Source: Lumnitzera littorea (Eukaryota; Streptophyta; Magnoliopsida; Myrtales; Combretaceae). Taken from it: a DNA stretch of 64,000 nucleotides. The stretch lies in assembly GCA_024138015.1 (NCBI GenBank), contig JAMXBB010000008.1, positions 2,984,511 to 3,048,510 of the forward strand, in the 5' to 3' direction. Every line of letters begins with the position of its first letter. The first letter of the stretch is position 1. This document shows, piece after piece, positions 47,004 through 59,048 of the stretch. A program made the position numbers and the translations under genes. The notes beneath the pieces are model-generated. The model ran no database searches and was not told where the DNA came from. It saw nothing but the letters and a program-made list of their open reading frames with translations.

Positions 47004-47455
47004 ATTGGTGCAAGTCAACCCTTGACACGGTATCTAATCGAACGAGGAAAAGAATGGAACCAAAAAATTTTTGCGAAATAAGAGGGAAAAAACAAAATAA
47101 AAGTTAAGAACTCTTAAAAATTTAATCAAACATTAAGAGTTAAATTTATAGTTTTCTCATTAATTTATAATGTGAAAGTTAAGTATAGGAAAACATTACC
47201 CATTATGTTTTCTTATATTAAATAAAAATAACCATTTTTTTTCCTTGAGATTTTTCAAAGAAAACGTTGTCCTATAATTAAAGGTTTTATTATTTTTTTT
47301 CCCATCATCGAAATAAAAGATTTTAAAACGTGTTTACCCTGCCAAGCTGAAAATAATTTTCCTTCTTTTGATTAGAATACTGACTTTTGGGAAAAGACTG
47401 AACTTCAAGAATCAAGAGCGTCCTTACCACAGTTTCCTGTCAGAAAAACGAAATT
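47004..47455. repeat. Direct repeat, copy 2 (~450 bp)
   Basis: Second copy of 45584-46045, about 1.42 kb away in the same orientation, moderately diverged with small indels in homopolymers. Confidence 0.85.
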
Positions 47456-49856
47456 TTGCTGCTAAAATCTGAATTGACCCCTCCATCTCAGTTTTCTCTT
47501 TAATTTTTTATCTTCTCGTATGATCGAATTAACTGTTAAATTTAGATCTAATATATTAATAATTTACGATGATTATATAGCATATGAATTTATATTAAGA
47601 ATCAAGCCTAATGATGGTATTTGATATTTAATTTACATAATAAGGACTTATTGGTTTTATATCGATTATGTATATCTAATTTATATTATATGATAGTATA
47701 TAAAAATGCAAAACAATGTGTATATAAATTGTATTACTATTGTATTATGATATCAAATATTAATAAATTAAAATCATATTTATTACTATATATTACATAT
47801 AGTATGATAATATATATTATAATTGAACATATCATTTGATTATATTATATAATATTCGTACGTATATCATATAAATGACATATCTAGTATTTATTATAAA
47901 TAAATAAATAAATTTTGGTTCTCAATATTTAACTACTTTTCCCTTAAGTCCTCAACATTTGTTTTCTATTTTATTTGAGGCTTTAATGATTTGAATAACT
48001 TTTAAGAGTGAGTAGATACAACATAAGTAAAGAATGAGGTATTATCCATATCAATTATATAAAAATAGATTAAGAATTTTTTAAATCAGAATATATCTTG
48101 TAACACTTCGAAATCATTATAGAACTTATACTCCATGAAACTTACCACATATAAGATCTTTGTGAAATTTGTAAGTTTTTTCTATTTTCACACTTTTTTT
48201 TTTCTTAAAAGCAAATTTTGGTAAAAATTTTTTTTTTTCCATGTCAAAAGATTGCTCCTCAAATGTCACATGGAATTTTGGATGTGAATGGCATTCATTA
48301 TTGATAAAATAATTAAATAGCAAATATATAAGGATGTATGCACAAAAGAATAAAATTTTTTTTGGAGCTAACAACAAATATTATCTCTTAAAATTTAAAG
48401 TTATTATTTTTAGATTTTGATTATTAGCTTTAAGTTTAGGGTTTATATCATGTTTGAGTTAATTCTTTATAATATCAATATGATGTTGATTATATTTTTT
48501 AGTTTTTTTAATAAAAAAACATAAGGTTTTTTAATTCATTAATATATTATATTATTTGATAAATTTTAAAAGGTGAGTTAAAGGTAACCTCTAATCTGTA
48601 CCTTATATACATTAAACTATGAGTTACAAGGTAGTATAGTATGCAAAGACCCCATACTAGTATCTTATTTTGTAGAAGCAAATTGCAAAAAATTAATATA
48701 TTTGAAACTTACCTTATGATTTTTAATACTTACTCAATACTCATACAACAAAATTATCCAATCATCCACATTAATTTCTATTTATTAGTATGATTTTTAC
48801 CATTTTCAAATTGTGTGTTTGATAAAATACAAAGCAAAAAATAAAAATAGAAGAACATATATACCTATCTTACAAAATTGAATATCCTCCAACTTCAAGT
48901 AGGCTAATGTATCTTTTATTTTATCTATTTTTACAAAAAACTCGTTAAAATTTTCTGTAATGCATAAAATATGCATTTTTTAATTTTTTATCTTAAAAGT
49001 ATGTAAATTTCGACTTTTCATTTTTTATTCTCCAATTAGAAACTCAATAATAATTTATAAAATGGAAACTATAACATACAAGCTGATAATTTTCTAAAAG
49101 TTAAATTTCAAACAAATAGTCAATAGAAATGTAGAAATGCATAAGCTATACATAAAAGAAAGAGTTAAAATGTAAATTAAATAAGTCTTACTAAAAAGTA
49201 AATGTGTGTTTTTATAGTTTTTTTTATAGCATTATATATTTTTAGTGATATCTAGATGATATCCACTAATTTTTTTTGCTACTTACCAATTTTTTTTTTT
49301 ACATTTAGTACAGCATACTTTCTAATTATGTTAAAAAAATAAACGCATTTTTAAACTTATTTTCAAATCCCCCAAATGCTTACTTGCAGTAGTGCGAGAT
49401 ATACAAATAATGTAGGAGTCAAATCACCGAACTGGAACATTTTAATTAAATATTATTCAAAATTTATCGAAGCATCACGAAATTTATAAAAAAAAAAATT
49501 GTTTAATTCTTATTAATTTCCTGGCAAATTCTCTCCATGCATTTCCTTGTATTCTTACGGAAAAATAAGTGACTTTTTCTCAATGCAGCTAGATGTCATT
49601 TCATTTGTCAAACCCCTCGCTATTTTTAACAGAAATTTCACTCACCCAATATCCTATTCCAATTTACAAAGCCTTCCTTTTCCTAGTTCTCTCACATACC
49701 AGCCTTCCCCCCCGGTTTCCTCTCTAGTCCTTACCGCCTAAACTCATTCTAAGTTTCCATCTTTTTCTTTTTTTCTTTTGATAACATCTATCTGGGTATT
49801 TTTGCTCTGCAAGAGGGTTCAATAAGTTGTGTTATTATTCTTGAAAGGATAATAGA
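47456..49856. other. AT-rich intergenic DNA upstream of the NAD+ synthetase gene
   Basis: No gene before the ATG at 49857. Long AT-rich stretches with many poly-A/T tracts. 49640-49760 is pyrimidine-rich and is probably promoter or 5' untranslated region of the downstream gene. I could not fix a TATA box with confidence. Confidence 0.4.
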
Positions 49857-52800
49857 ATGAGGCTCTTGAAAGTGGCAACGTGTAATTTGAACCAATGGGC
49901 AATGGATTTCGATTGTAATTTGAAGAACATTAAGGAATCCATTGAGAAAGCTAAAGCTGCTGGTGCTGTTATAAGGCTTGGACCTGAACTTGAGGTTCCT
50001 GGGTATGGTTGTGAAGACCATTTTTTGGAACTTGACACTATCACTCATGCGTAAGTTTCCAGCTTTCTTTTGTAGTATTGATTTGTTCATCTTGTTTTGG
50101 ATTCTGGGTCGTGTTTGATTTTAGTAATGAAGGATCATATTTATTTACTCGTTGATTTATTAGATGAACTTGAATGGTGATACTAGTACTAGGATTACTG
50201 CATTGGCTGTGAAGACCGGTTCTTTTGGAAATTGACATTCTTAGATAGTTATGCGTAACTTTGAAGCTTTATAGGAGCAATGTTTATTTATTTTGTTTTT
50301 GATGTTGTTTTGGCTTCTGGGTTGAGTTTAAATCAAGTGATGAAGGATTAGGGGAATTGGATTCTGTCACTCACCATTGGATTATTGTTTCATTAGCTTG
50401 TTTCGGCTGTCGGGTTGAATTTAAGTTCAGTAATGAAGGATTACATATTCATGTGTTGTTTACTTGGATTTGAATCAATAATTTTGATGCTATTAATTCA
50501 TAATCTTTTCGAATAAAAAAAATGAAAAAATGAAAAGATGCACCCGCTTTGAAAAATCATTGGACATGGTAGAACATGATTAGCAGGATCATGCATGAGA
50601 GATTAAATAGAGATGGGCACAACTTTATCCGTTGTTTCATGGTGGGTCGTGTTTAGATTTAAGTAATGAAGGTTATCTATTAATTTGTTGCATATTTGGA
50701 TTGTTATGATTCTTGTAATAGAAGTGTGGTTTGATTTAGTTACATGCACCATTTTTCATTGTACTGTTAAGTTTGCAACTTTGTTTATGGTTGCAATGGT
50801 TTCTTTTTGTTTGGTATTGTGGCTTGTGTTTCAATCAGGTCGTGAAAGCTGTGTTCACATTTTATTTACCTCTATTAAATCATGTCACTACTACTGGAAA
50901 TTACATTTTAAGATTGTGCAAACTATTGCTTGGCGCAGGACCTTGTCACTCATGAGAAAGATTGAAACTTTCTATATGTCACTGATATTTCATTTTGTTA
51001 GGCTTTTCATGGTGTTTTTAAATCTTAATGAAGGATTGTGTTCATATGGATAATTTGCCTCCACTGGAATCATATTTCTATTAGTTGAGATATGTACGAT
51101 CCCAGTGCATGCTTTTATGTCTTTCTCTTTTATGGCAATTCAGAAAGGTTTTTGTTCATGTACCAATGGCCCTTCTTGTAAGATGATCTTTTTATGGTTT
51201 TTCTTCTTGTTTTGGCTTCAATTATATTGGACAATGAATGTCTACATTCATGTATATGATTTACCTTGATTAGAATAATGATTTGGAAGAGATTCGTATT
51301 GATGGTTGGGTTGAAATTTCTGGCAGATGGGAATGCCTGAAGGAAATACTACTTGGTGATTGGACTGATGGGATATTATGCAGTATTGGCATGCCCATTA
51401 TAAAAGGATCTGAGCGGTACAATTGCCAGGTGCTTTGTATGAACAGAAAAATAATCATGATTCGTCCAAAGATGTGGCTTGCAAATGATGGAAATTATAG
51501 AGAGCTGAGGTGGTTTACTGCATGGAAGCAAAAGTACCAGCTCGAGGACTTCCAGCTTCCCAGTGAAATTTCTGAAGCACTGTCACAGAAATTGGTCCCC
51601 TTTGGATATGGTTATGTTCAGTTTTTGGACACGTGAGTCACTGTTCTTCCTTGTTATACCTCTTTTTGTGAGATTGAATTTAGGTCCTTTTCATCTATTT
51701 TAGTTCTCATCAAGTGGAGCAGTGAGATGGATTTTTATCTCAAATATTATAAAATGCGGCATTCAGTGGCTAGAGTGATCTCAAATATGTCTTTCAGATA
51801 AATAGATGACTAAGAACTCAGTAAAATGATGTAAGGCAATTCCTTCTATTAACAATCAACTCCATAAAGCTCTTTTGAATTTTTTTCTAGAGCTGTTGCT
51901 GCTGAAGTTTGTGAAGAGCTTTTCTCCCCTATACCTCCTCATGCTGAACTTGCACTGAATGGGGTAGAAGTTTTTATGAATGCAAGTGGGAGTCATCATC
52001 AACTACGGAAACTTGATGTCCGACTTCGTGCATTCATAGGCGCCACTTATAATCGTGGAGGAGTTTACATGTACAGTAATCAACAAGGGTGCGATGGCAG
52101 CCGTCTGTATTATGGTACGCATAATACAAACTCTATTACTGTCTGCTAGTGCCATTGTTCTTTTCCAAGCAATGATATCCCGCACACAAGATGCAGAACC
52201 TGATTTCTTTCGTATGCTGTGCTTATATCTTTTTAAGATCGGTCATATAATTTATCTATAACCTCTTAATTATAGATGGATGTTCGTGTGTTGTTGTCAA
52301 TGGTGAGGTGGTTGCGCAGGGCTCACAGTTTTCTTTAAAAGATGTAGAAGTTGTGGTCGCTCAAATTGATCTGGATGCGGTAGGTGGTTTAACCTCTTTA
52401 TTATACTTACATTGTGGATGCAAGCAGCAGCTATGCCTATGTATCTAGACTAGACATAATCATAAATGAGAAATTTCCAGTTGTTGACCAGTATAAGTAA
52501 CATATTTTGAATATTGAACATGGTATTTACTTATAGATATAAATCACTTCAATAACATTATCTGAAGTTTGTTGAAGTTATCATAGAATAATGGAGGAAA
52601 AAGTTGTTGACCTATTTAATCAATGTGTTGTAATAATAAGTAGAAATCGTTTGTCCATTCAACTTGAGAATAATCTTTGTATGCTTGATGACAGGTTGCT
52701 AGTTTTAGAGGATCTATTAGCAGCTTCCAAGAACAAGCAAGTGCCAAGACTAAAGTGCCATCTGTGGCAGCACCTTACAATCTATGTCGATCTTTTAATC

Positions 52801-55800
52801 TTCAAATGTCCCTTTCAGGTCCACGCAAGGTGAGATTTTCATCCAGCTCATAACTTTATTAGCTGTAATATTTAGGAGATATTACTTTTCTATGGCCTTT
52901 TGATATCTTTGTCATTCTCTGCATGTATATGTAAATGATCACTTTTTACTGATCAGTATATTTAGCTTGAAGTGATTGGATTAAACAAATGGATCTTATG
53001 ATGCTGGCTTCCTGCATAACTAAACTGGGAAATTTAATTGCACAATGACTTAATGATTGCTGTGCACATTCTTTTATTTGTTGCATGTTATAAATTTGAT
53101 GTGGTAAAAATATCTCTGGAAAGTATGAAATATTCTAGAGTTTCACTTTTGTCAATCCTAGAAATCCATTTTTCCCCCCTTTTTGTAATGACAACCGTAA
53201 CAGACAGAACACTTAGAAACTATTATGATCAAGTTATGGCAGTTGACACAAATTATTTACACCATATTATGTTTTATTAAAACAAAGCTAAAGTCTATGA
53301 TGATGTTCTACATTCTATATTGATAATGAATGCATGATGTGTGATTTACAGATTGAATATCATGTTCCTGAGGAAGAAATAGCCTTTGGACCTGCTTGCT
53401 GGCTTTGGGACTATTTAAGGAGAAGTGGGGCATCTGGATTTCTTCTTCCCCTCTCTGGAGGAGCCGATAGCTCATCTGTAGCTGCAATAGTTGGATGCAT
53501 GTGCCAACTTGTTGTAAAAGGTTAAGTTCTATAAGAGCTGGCATATTTTTCCACATGGTTGTAGAAATGTAGTATTATGACTTTTGCTAGGGTAAGCTTC
53601 ATTAGGTCCAGAGAGGTGATCTGCTTTGGCCTATTCAAATGGACTTCCTTGTATAGATTTTTGTTGAAGTTGATTATATTCTTTCCATTATAATTCCACA
53701 AATTCTGGGACCAACTTCTTAGAAAGTATGTTTGGTGGATGCAGAAATTGCAAATGGTGATGAACAAGTCAAAGCTGATGCAATACATATTGGACAGTAC
53801 ACTGATGGTCAATTTCCTACTGATAGCAAAGAATTTGCAAAACGCATATTCTACACCGTCTATATGGGATCTGAAAATAGGTATATTTCACTGTTATATG
53901 ACTTTCTCCCATAAATATAATCTAAATACCGAATATAGGATCATGAAGTACTCTGCCCATGAAGGTTGGCAAGTGGATTCATAAATGAACGTCTTAGATT
54001 CTGTTTAATGCGCTTTTAAGCTGGAAAAGTCTACTTCTTAAGGTTCTGCTCAAGTGTGAGTGTGAATATCAGTATGCTTTTCCATGTTTTTCATTTGAAG
54101 GTCAGAGAAAGTAATAGAAACGAAAAACAGCAGATGGCTATTGCGTTTCTTGTTTCAGTTCGAATATTAATTGATTCAATTAACAGCGTCTGTTAAATTT
54201 CAGCTCTGAGACCACTAGATCACGGGCAAAGTTGCTAGCTGACGAGATTGGCTCATGGCACCTTGATGTTCATATAGATGGTGTTGTATCTGCACTGCTC
54301 TCGTTGTTTGAGAAGCTTACTGGCAAGCGACCACGTTATAAGGTATGCAAGAATGAAGATTCTTTATATCTCATTGGGGAAGGAAGAGCGTGTGTATCCT
54401 TAAAATCTGTAAACCCCTATGTCCTGCTCTATACTTCTTACATCTTTTATTTAATAACTTATCATGTTCCGCAAATTCTTTGGCATATATGTCACAACCC
54501 TAGGTTCAATCTTCTCAGGTTTGTATGATTTCTTCATGCTATCTTCACGTGCTTCTTGCTTTTGTCATTTGTTAACTCCTGGCTTCAGTTTGTATGTTTT
54601 GCTAAAGCACCATATCACATTTTGATGATATGTACTAAATTTTTGTGCTTTTTTCCCTTCACTAGATAATTGTTCTCCCAAGTTTAGATGTCCTACTAGT
54701 TGCTAGAGAACTTCAAAGAATTCATATTATGTGACCTTTGCCCTTTGGCAGCTCCTCTTAGGAATGTACTACTAGATAGGCCTATTTCCCCATAACATAG
54801 TAGAACAAACGGGGTTTTTAAACATATTAGCTTTTCAATCAACTGAATAAATGTATGGGTTTCTTGCAATTACTTTACATAGTTTGACTGTTTGCTATGG
54901 ACTCATCTGCATGGAATCTCTTGGTGTTGCAGGTTGATGGAGGGTCAAACATTGAGAACCTGGGATTGCAAAATATTCAAGCTCGAATAAGAATGGTTCT
55001 GGCTTTTATGCTGGCATCACTTTTGCCTTGGGTTCACAATAAATCAGGATTTTATCTTGTTTTGGGTAGCTCCAATGTAGATGAAGCTTTGCGAGGTTAT
55101 CTAACGAAGGTATGTGATGTGTACATGTATTTGCTATTTGCTTTCCTGGATAATGACAGCATGAGGTGATCTCAGTTCTCTTTGTCATGTTTGTGTTATT
55201 AGGATTTTTCGTGACAATACTCTTGATGGGTTGAAATTCCTAATGTAATTCATTAACTATCACATGCTACCATTCTTGCAGTATGATTGCAGCTCAGCAG
55301 ATATCAATCCTATTGGTAGTATAAGCAAGCAGGATCTCCGAGCATTTCTGCGGTGGGCTGCCAATCATCTGGGTTATGCATCCTTGGCAGAGGTTGAAGC
55401 AGCTCCCCCTACTGCTGAACTGGAGCCTATACGTTCCGATTACAGCCAGGTTCTACTTTGTTTTGATGACTTAAGTCTTATTTTTTGATCTGGTTTCTCA
55501 AATTTGTCTCAGTAAAAGGCCATCTTTACGTGTCATTTTTCTATTAAATATCACAATTATGCATAACAACCAGAGCAATCTCTCATGACTTGTGAGACGT
55601 TTTCAGATATGATATCATAGGATGTCTTTCAATCTTATGCTTCTGAAATGTTTTTGCTTGTAAAAAAGTATTTATCAATCCGGAAACAAGTTGCAAGAAG
55701 AAAATGCTAAGTTGACTCTTTTATCTTCTTTGTGATCCAGCTGGATGAAGTTGATATGGGCATGACATATGAAGAACTCTCGGTCTATGGAAGATTGCGG

Positions 55801-56694
55801 AAAATATTCCGTTGTGGTCCAGTGTCAATGTTCAAGGTTGGTTATCCAACTTCTCATTTGCCTGAATGGGTTCATTGATCTTGATCAATGTTCAGTTGTG
55901 GGATTGGGTTAGCTTTCTCTTGTTTACAAGATGTGGGTGATCCTGTGGAGGGATAGACCTTCGGATAATGGAGAGCAATGGAAATTTAGAAGAGTCATCC
56001 ACCCCTATTATGGTTTTTTGGCTTTGATTTGGAAGTTTGAAATTTTCTTAAGTCTATAGGATTTTTTTTTTTTTTAAAAAAAAATAACTAATACCCTGAA
56101 GGACATGGTATTGATGTTTATTTCAACATCTGTTGTTGGCATTTCTTGTTGGTTTTTCCTTCTACCAAGTTTGTGCTCATGTAATTTGCCCTACATCACT
56201 TTCACAAAGCCTATTGGTTTGGCTTATATGGGGTTTTGTTGCAGAATCTCTGTTACAGATGGGGAACCAAATTAAGTCCAGCGGAGGTTGCTGAGAAAGT
56301 GAAGTATTTCTTCAAGTACTATTCCATCAATCGACATAAAATGACCGTACTGACACCTTCTTATCATGCTGAGGTATGTCAACTTCGAGCTGAAATTTGC
56401 AGATGCTAGGAACTTCAAGTTTTACAAAGCATCTTTTATTCCTGACAGTAGAGCTAATTTCAATTCTTGCAGAGCTATTCACCAGAGGACAACAGGTTCG
56501 ATCTTCGTCAATTCCTCTACAATGCCAGATGGCCATACCAATTCTGCAAAATCGATGAACTTGTCAAAGGCTTAAATGGTGACCAGATTGCTTTCAGAGA
56601 AACAAAAGATCAGGGTGAAGACGGAGCTGTTGCAGATTTCAGAGGAATGGGAGTTGTGGCAGCTGGCTCAGGTGATCCAAAAGCCGGTATTTAA
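49857..56694 (+). CDS. NADS: Glutamine-dependent NAD+ synthetase, 13 exons, 732 aa
   Basis: Catalyses the last step of NAD+ synthesis: deamido-NAD+ is adenylated and amidated with ammonia from glutamine, most likely in the cytosol. Exons: 49857-50050, 51327-51632, 51891-52114, 52276-52379, 52695-52829, 53352-53520, 53745-53880, 54204-54342, 54933-55109, 55282-55449, 55741-55836, 56245-56373, 56473-56694. All introns are GT-AG and phases join without a stop. The N-terminal nitrilase-type glutaminase has the Glu/Lys/Cys triad at about E44 (RLGPELEVPGYG), K113 (IRPKMWLANDG) and C174 (AEVCEELF). The synthetase domain has the ATP pyrophosphatase loop LSGGADSSS (residues 356-361 for SGGADS). Length fits plant homologues (about 725 aa). 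ATG context and homology fix the start. It faces the BiP gene tail to tail, 1.76 kb apart. No defects seen. Confidence 0.97.
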
Positions 56695-57596
56695 TCCTCA
56701 GCAAAACAAAGCCAGTTGCTTGGCCTGGTTTAGGGTGCAAGTGCCAAACGCAGCCCTGATATAACTTGTAAGAGAAAAGGCGTAACTCATTACAATTATT
56801 TAGTTTCTGTTTATCTGCCCCCATAAATTCATGACGTAGCCTTGTTATGATATGTATACAAGTATATGAAATAAATGCTAGCCTGCGGGAAGAAACGTCT
56901 GTGAACATTCTTTGATTAGTTTCAAGTAGTGAACGTACACCATTGTACGCACGCCATTGATTTTATGCAAGAAAATAAGCTTGTGAAGCTTGAATTTGGC
57001 AAGTTGTTGTGTTGGATGTTGATTGTCTTTTAAAGGGCAGATGTTTTGAATGGAAAAGCCGTTCCGACCAGGGTCATTGCTGCTGTTTGATGCATGGCGA
57101 GAGCATTAGCAGCTTCAGAAGCTTTGTTAGGACATCTTTTAGAGTAATTCACAGATGGTTAAAGTTTCATTTTTGGCTAGACTTTCTTTGAAGCAAGCAA
57201 ATCTTATATGATGTGGTGTTTCTTGCAGTTCACTTTTGGCTTAAAACTAGGAATAATGCAATTTCTCATACATCACATAGTTGCTCACTTCAAAGCAGGA
57301 AACCCTCGGTTTGTTGGCATTACTGTTACCCTCTGAATAGGTGTTGAGATTGGGCAAAAACCTATACAAAAGGGATGAATTTTGCGAAGCGTTATCTTCA
57401 CTAGGTCCTAGGGAAAGATAATAACTGTATAAGATTATTACAAACATTATGTTTAACAGCTTTGACTAAAATTATATAACCTCATCCATCTAAATCAATC
57501 AAGCTTCATCCCTAACAATAAGGCTAAGGATGATGTGATCATAGGGTTAAAGAAATTTAAGGTAGCTTTCGCCACGTTAAAGGGAAAAAAAAAAAA
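56695..57596 (+). other. 3' flank of the NAD+ synthetase gene
   Basis: 3' untranslated region follows the stop. An AAATAAAT-type poly(A) signal candidate lies at about 56869-56876. Beyond ~57000 nothing is recognised; the short frames are not supported. Confidence 0.45.
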
Positions 57597-57712
57597 TCAT
57601 GATGCTAGTAAAGATAAATTGGGAAAAAGCATATGATAAAATGGAATGGGTTATGGGTTTTGGTTCACGAGTGATGGATTTCATGCATTTCTTCAATATC
57701 AACTTTTTTGTC
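57597..57712 (+). pseudogene. LINE reverse transcriptase scrap
   Basis: About 38 codons reading MMLVKINWEKAYDKMEW, which matches the K(I/L)DxEKAYDxxEW block of plant LINE RT. No other RT motifs follow. It lies between the two convergent genes. The flanks (57713-58453) hold no gene. Confidence 0.55.
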
Positions 57713-58453
57713 TTATAAATAGTAGAATATTAGATAAGTTTCTTTCTTTTAGAGAACAAGTAAAGGATATTCATTATCTTTCTTAACTTTTGTTGTAGTA
57801 AATCGAAATTCTCAGTAAAAATGATTTGACTCCAAAACTAAGAATTATGGGATCCATAAGCAGAAACTTTTGCTGCCATGGGGAGTACAAATGTCTGAAT
57901 AACTGGGTGGTTGATTTGAATAAGATAGACAGTTAAAAGGCTAAAAAAGGTGAAACTGGATTTGGGAAAAATGCACCACTGGAATGGATGTCAAAAGATT
58001 GTGAATAATTAATCCTCTTGAGAATTAGGATTGACATTGCCAAGAAAAATAGATTCTGCTTTCAACATTGGAGAATTGCCTGGGAGACGGAGTTGACGGT
58101 CGCTATGGCCCGAATGGCTACAAGCTAAAATATAAGAGGCAAACTATCTATTAATTTTCTAAGTATCTTCTTATCATTATCGGAATTCGAACACGAAACA
58201 TGAACCCAAAGAAATCGAACATTAAATCTGATAATAATAGTTTCTACAAAATCAAATTACAAAAAAAGCTAACTAAAGAAGTTTCCTTTTCCAAGTATCT
58301 CTTCCCCCCTCCAAAAAGAAGCCAGTGGACAGGGGAAAGCTATATCCATCCATCCCTTTGTCCACAACATCAGAAAAATTGCCTCTCCCCATGTCTCAAC
58401 CTGACGTATGACTTTGCCTGCAGATTTGGTTTGGTGCAATCATGGTATGATGT

Positions 58454-59016
58454 TTAGAGTTCGTCATGAGAATCGTCATCATCGCCAGTAGCTCCACCAC
58501 CTGGAGCTCCACCTGTTCTTTGGTAGACTGCAGTGATGATCGGGTTGCACACAGCTTCCACCTCCTTGAGTTTCTCCTCATAGTCTTCTTTCTCAGCGGT
58601 CTGGTTCTCATCGAGCCAGTCAAGAGCCTCTTTGGTGGCAGTTTCAATCTTCTCCTTCTCATCAGATTCGAGTTTGTCAGCAAGCTTATCCTTGTCATTG
58701 ATCTGGTTTCTCATGTTGTACACATAAGTCTCCAAACTGTTGCGAGCATCAATTCTCTCTTTGACCTTCTTGTCTTCTTCTGCAAACTCCTCGGCCTCCT
58801 TCACCATTCGTTCGATTTCTTCCTGGCTCAGGCGACCCTTGTCATTTGTGATGGTAATCTTCTCTGATTTACCTGTCCCCTTGTCCTCAGCCTTCACATT
58901 GAGGATACCATTTGCATCAACTTCAAAGGTGACTTCAATTTGGGGAGTTCCCCTGTTAGATATGTCCAACAAACATAATTAGCTACAGCAGAAGAAGATT
59001 AACCTCGGAGGAGGAG

Positions 59017-59048
<32 letters not shown>

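Noticed and set aside
50685..51053. 122-codon gene in intron 1 of the NAD+ synthetase gene
   Set aside because: T-rich intron sequence with no homology; it lies between well-supported exons 1 and 2.
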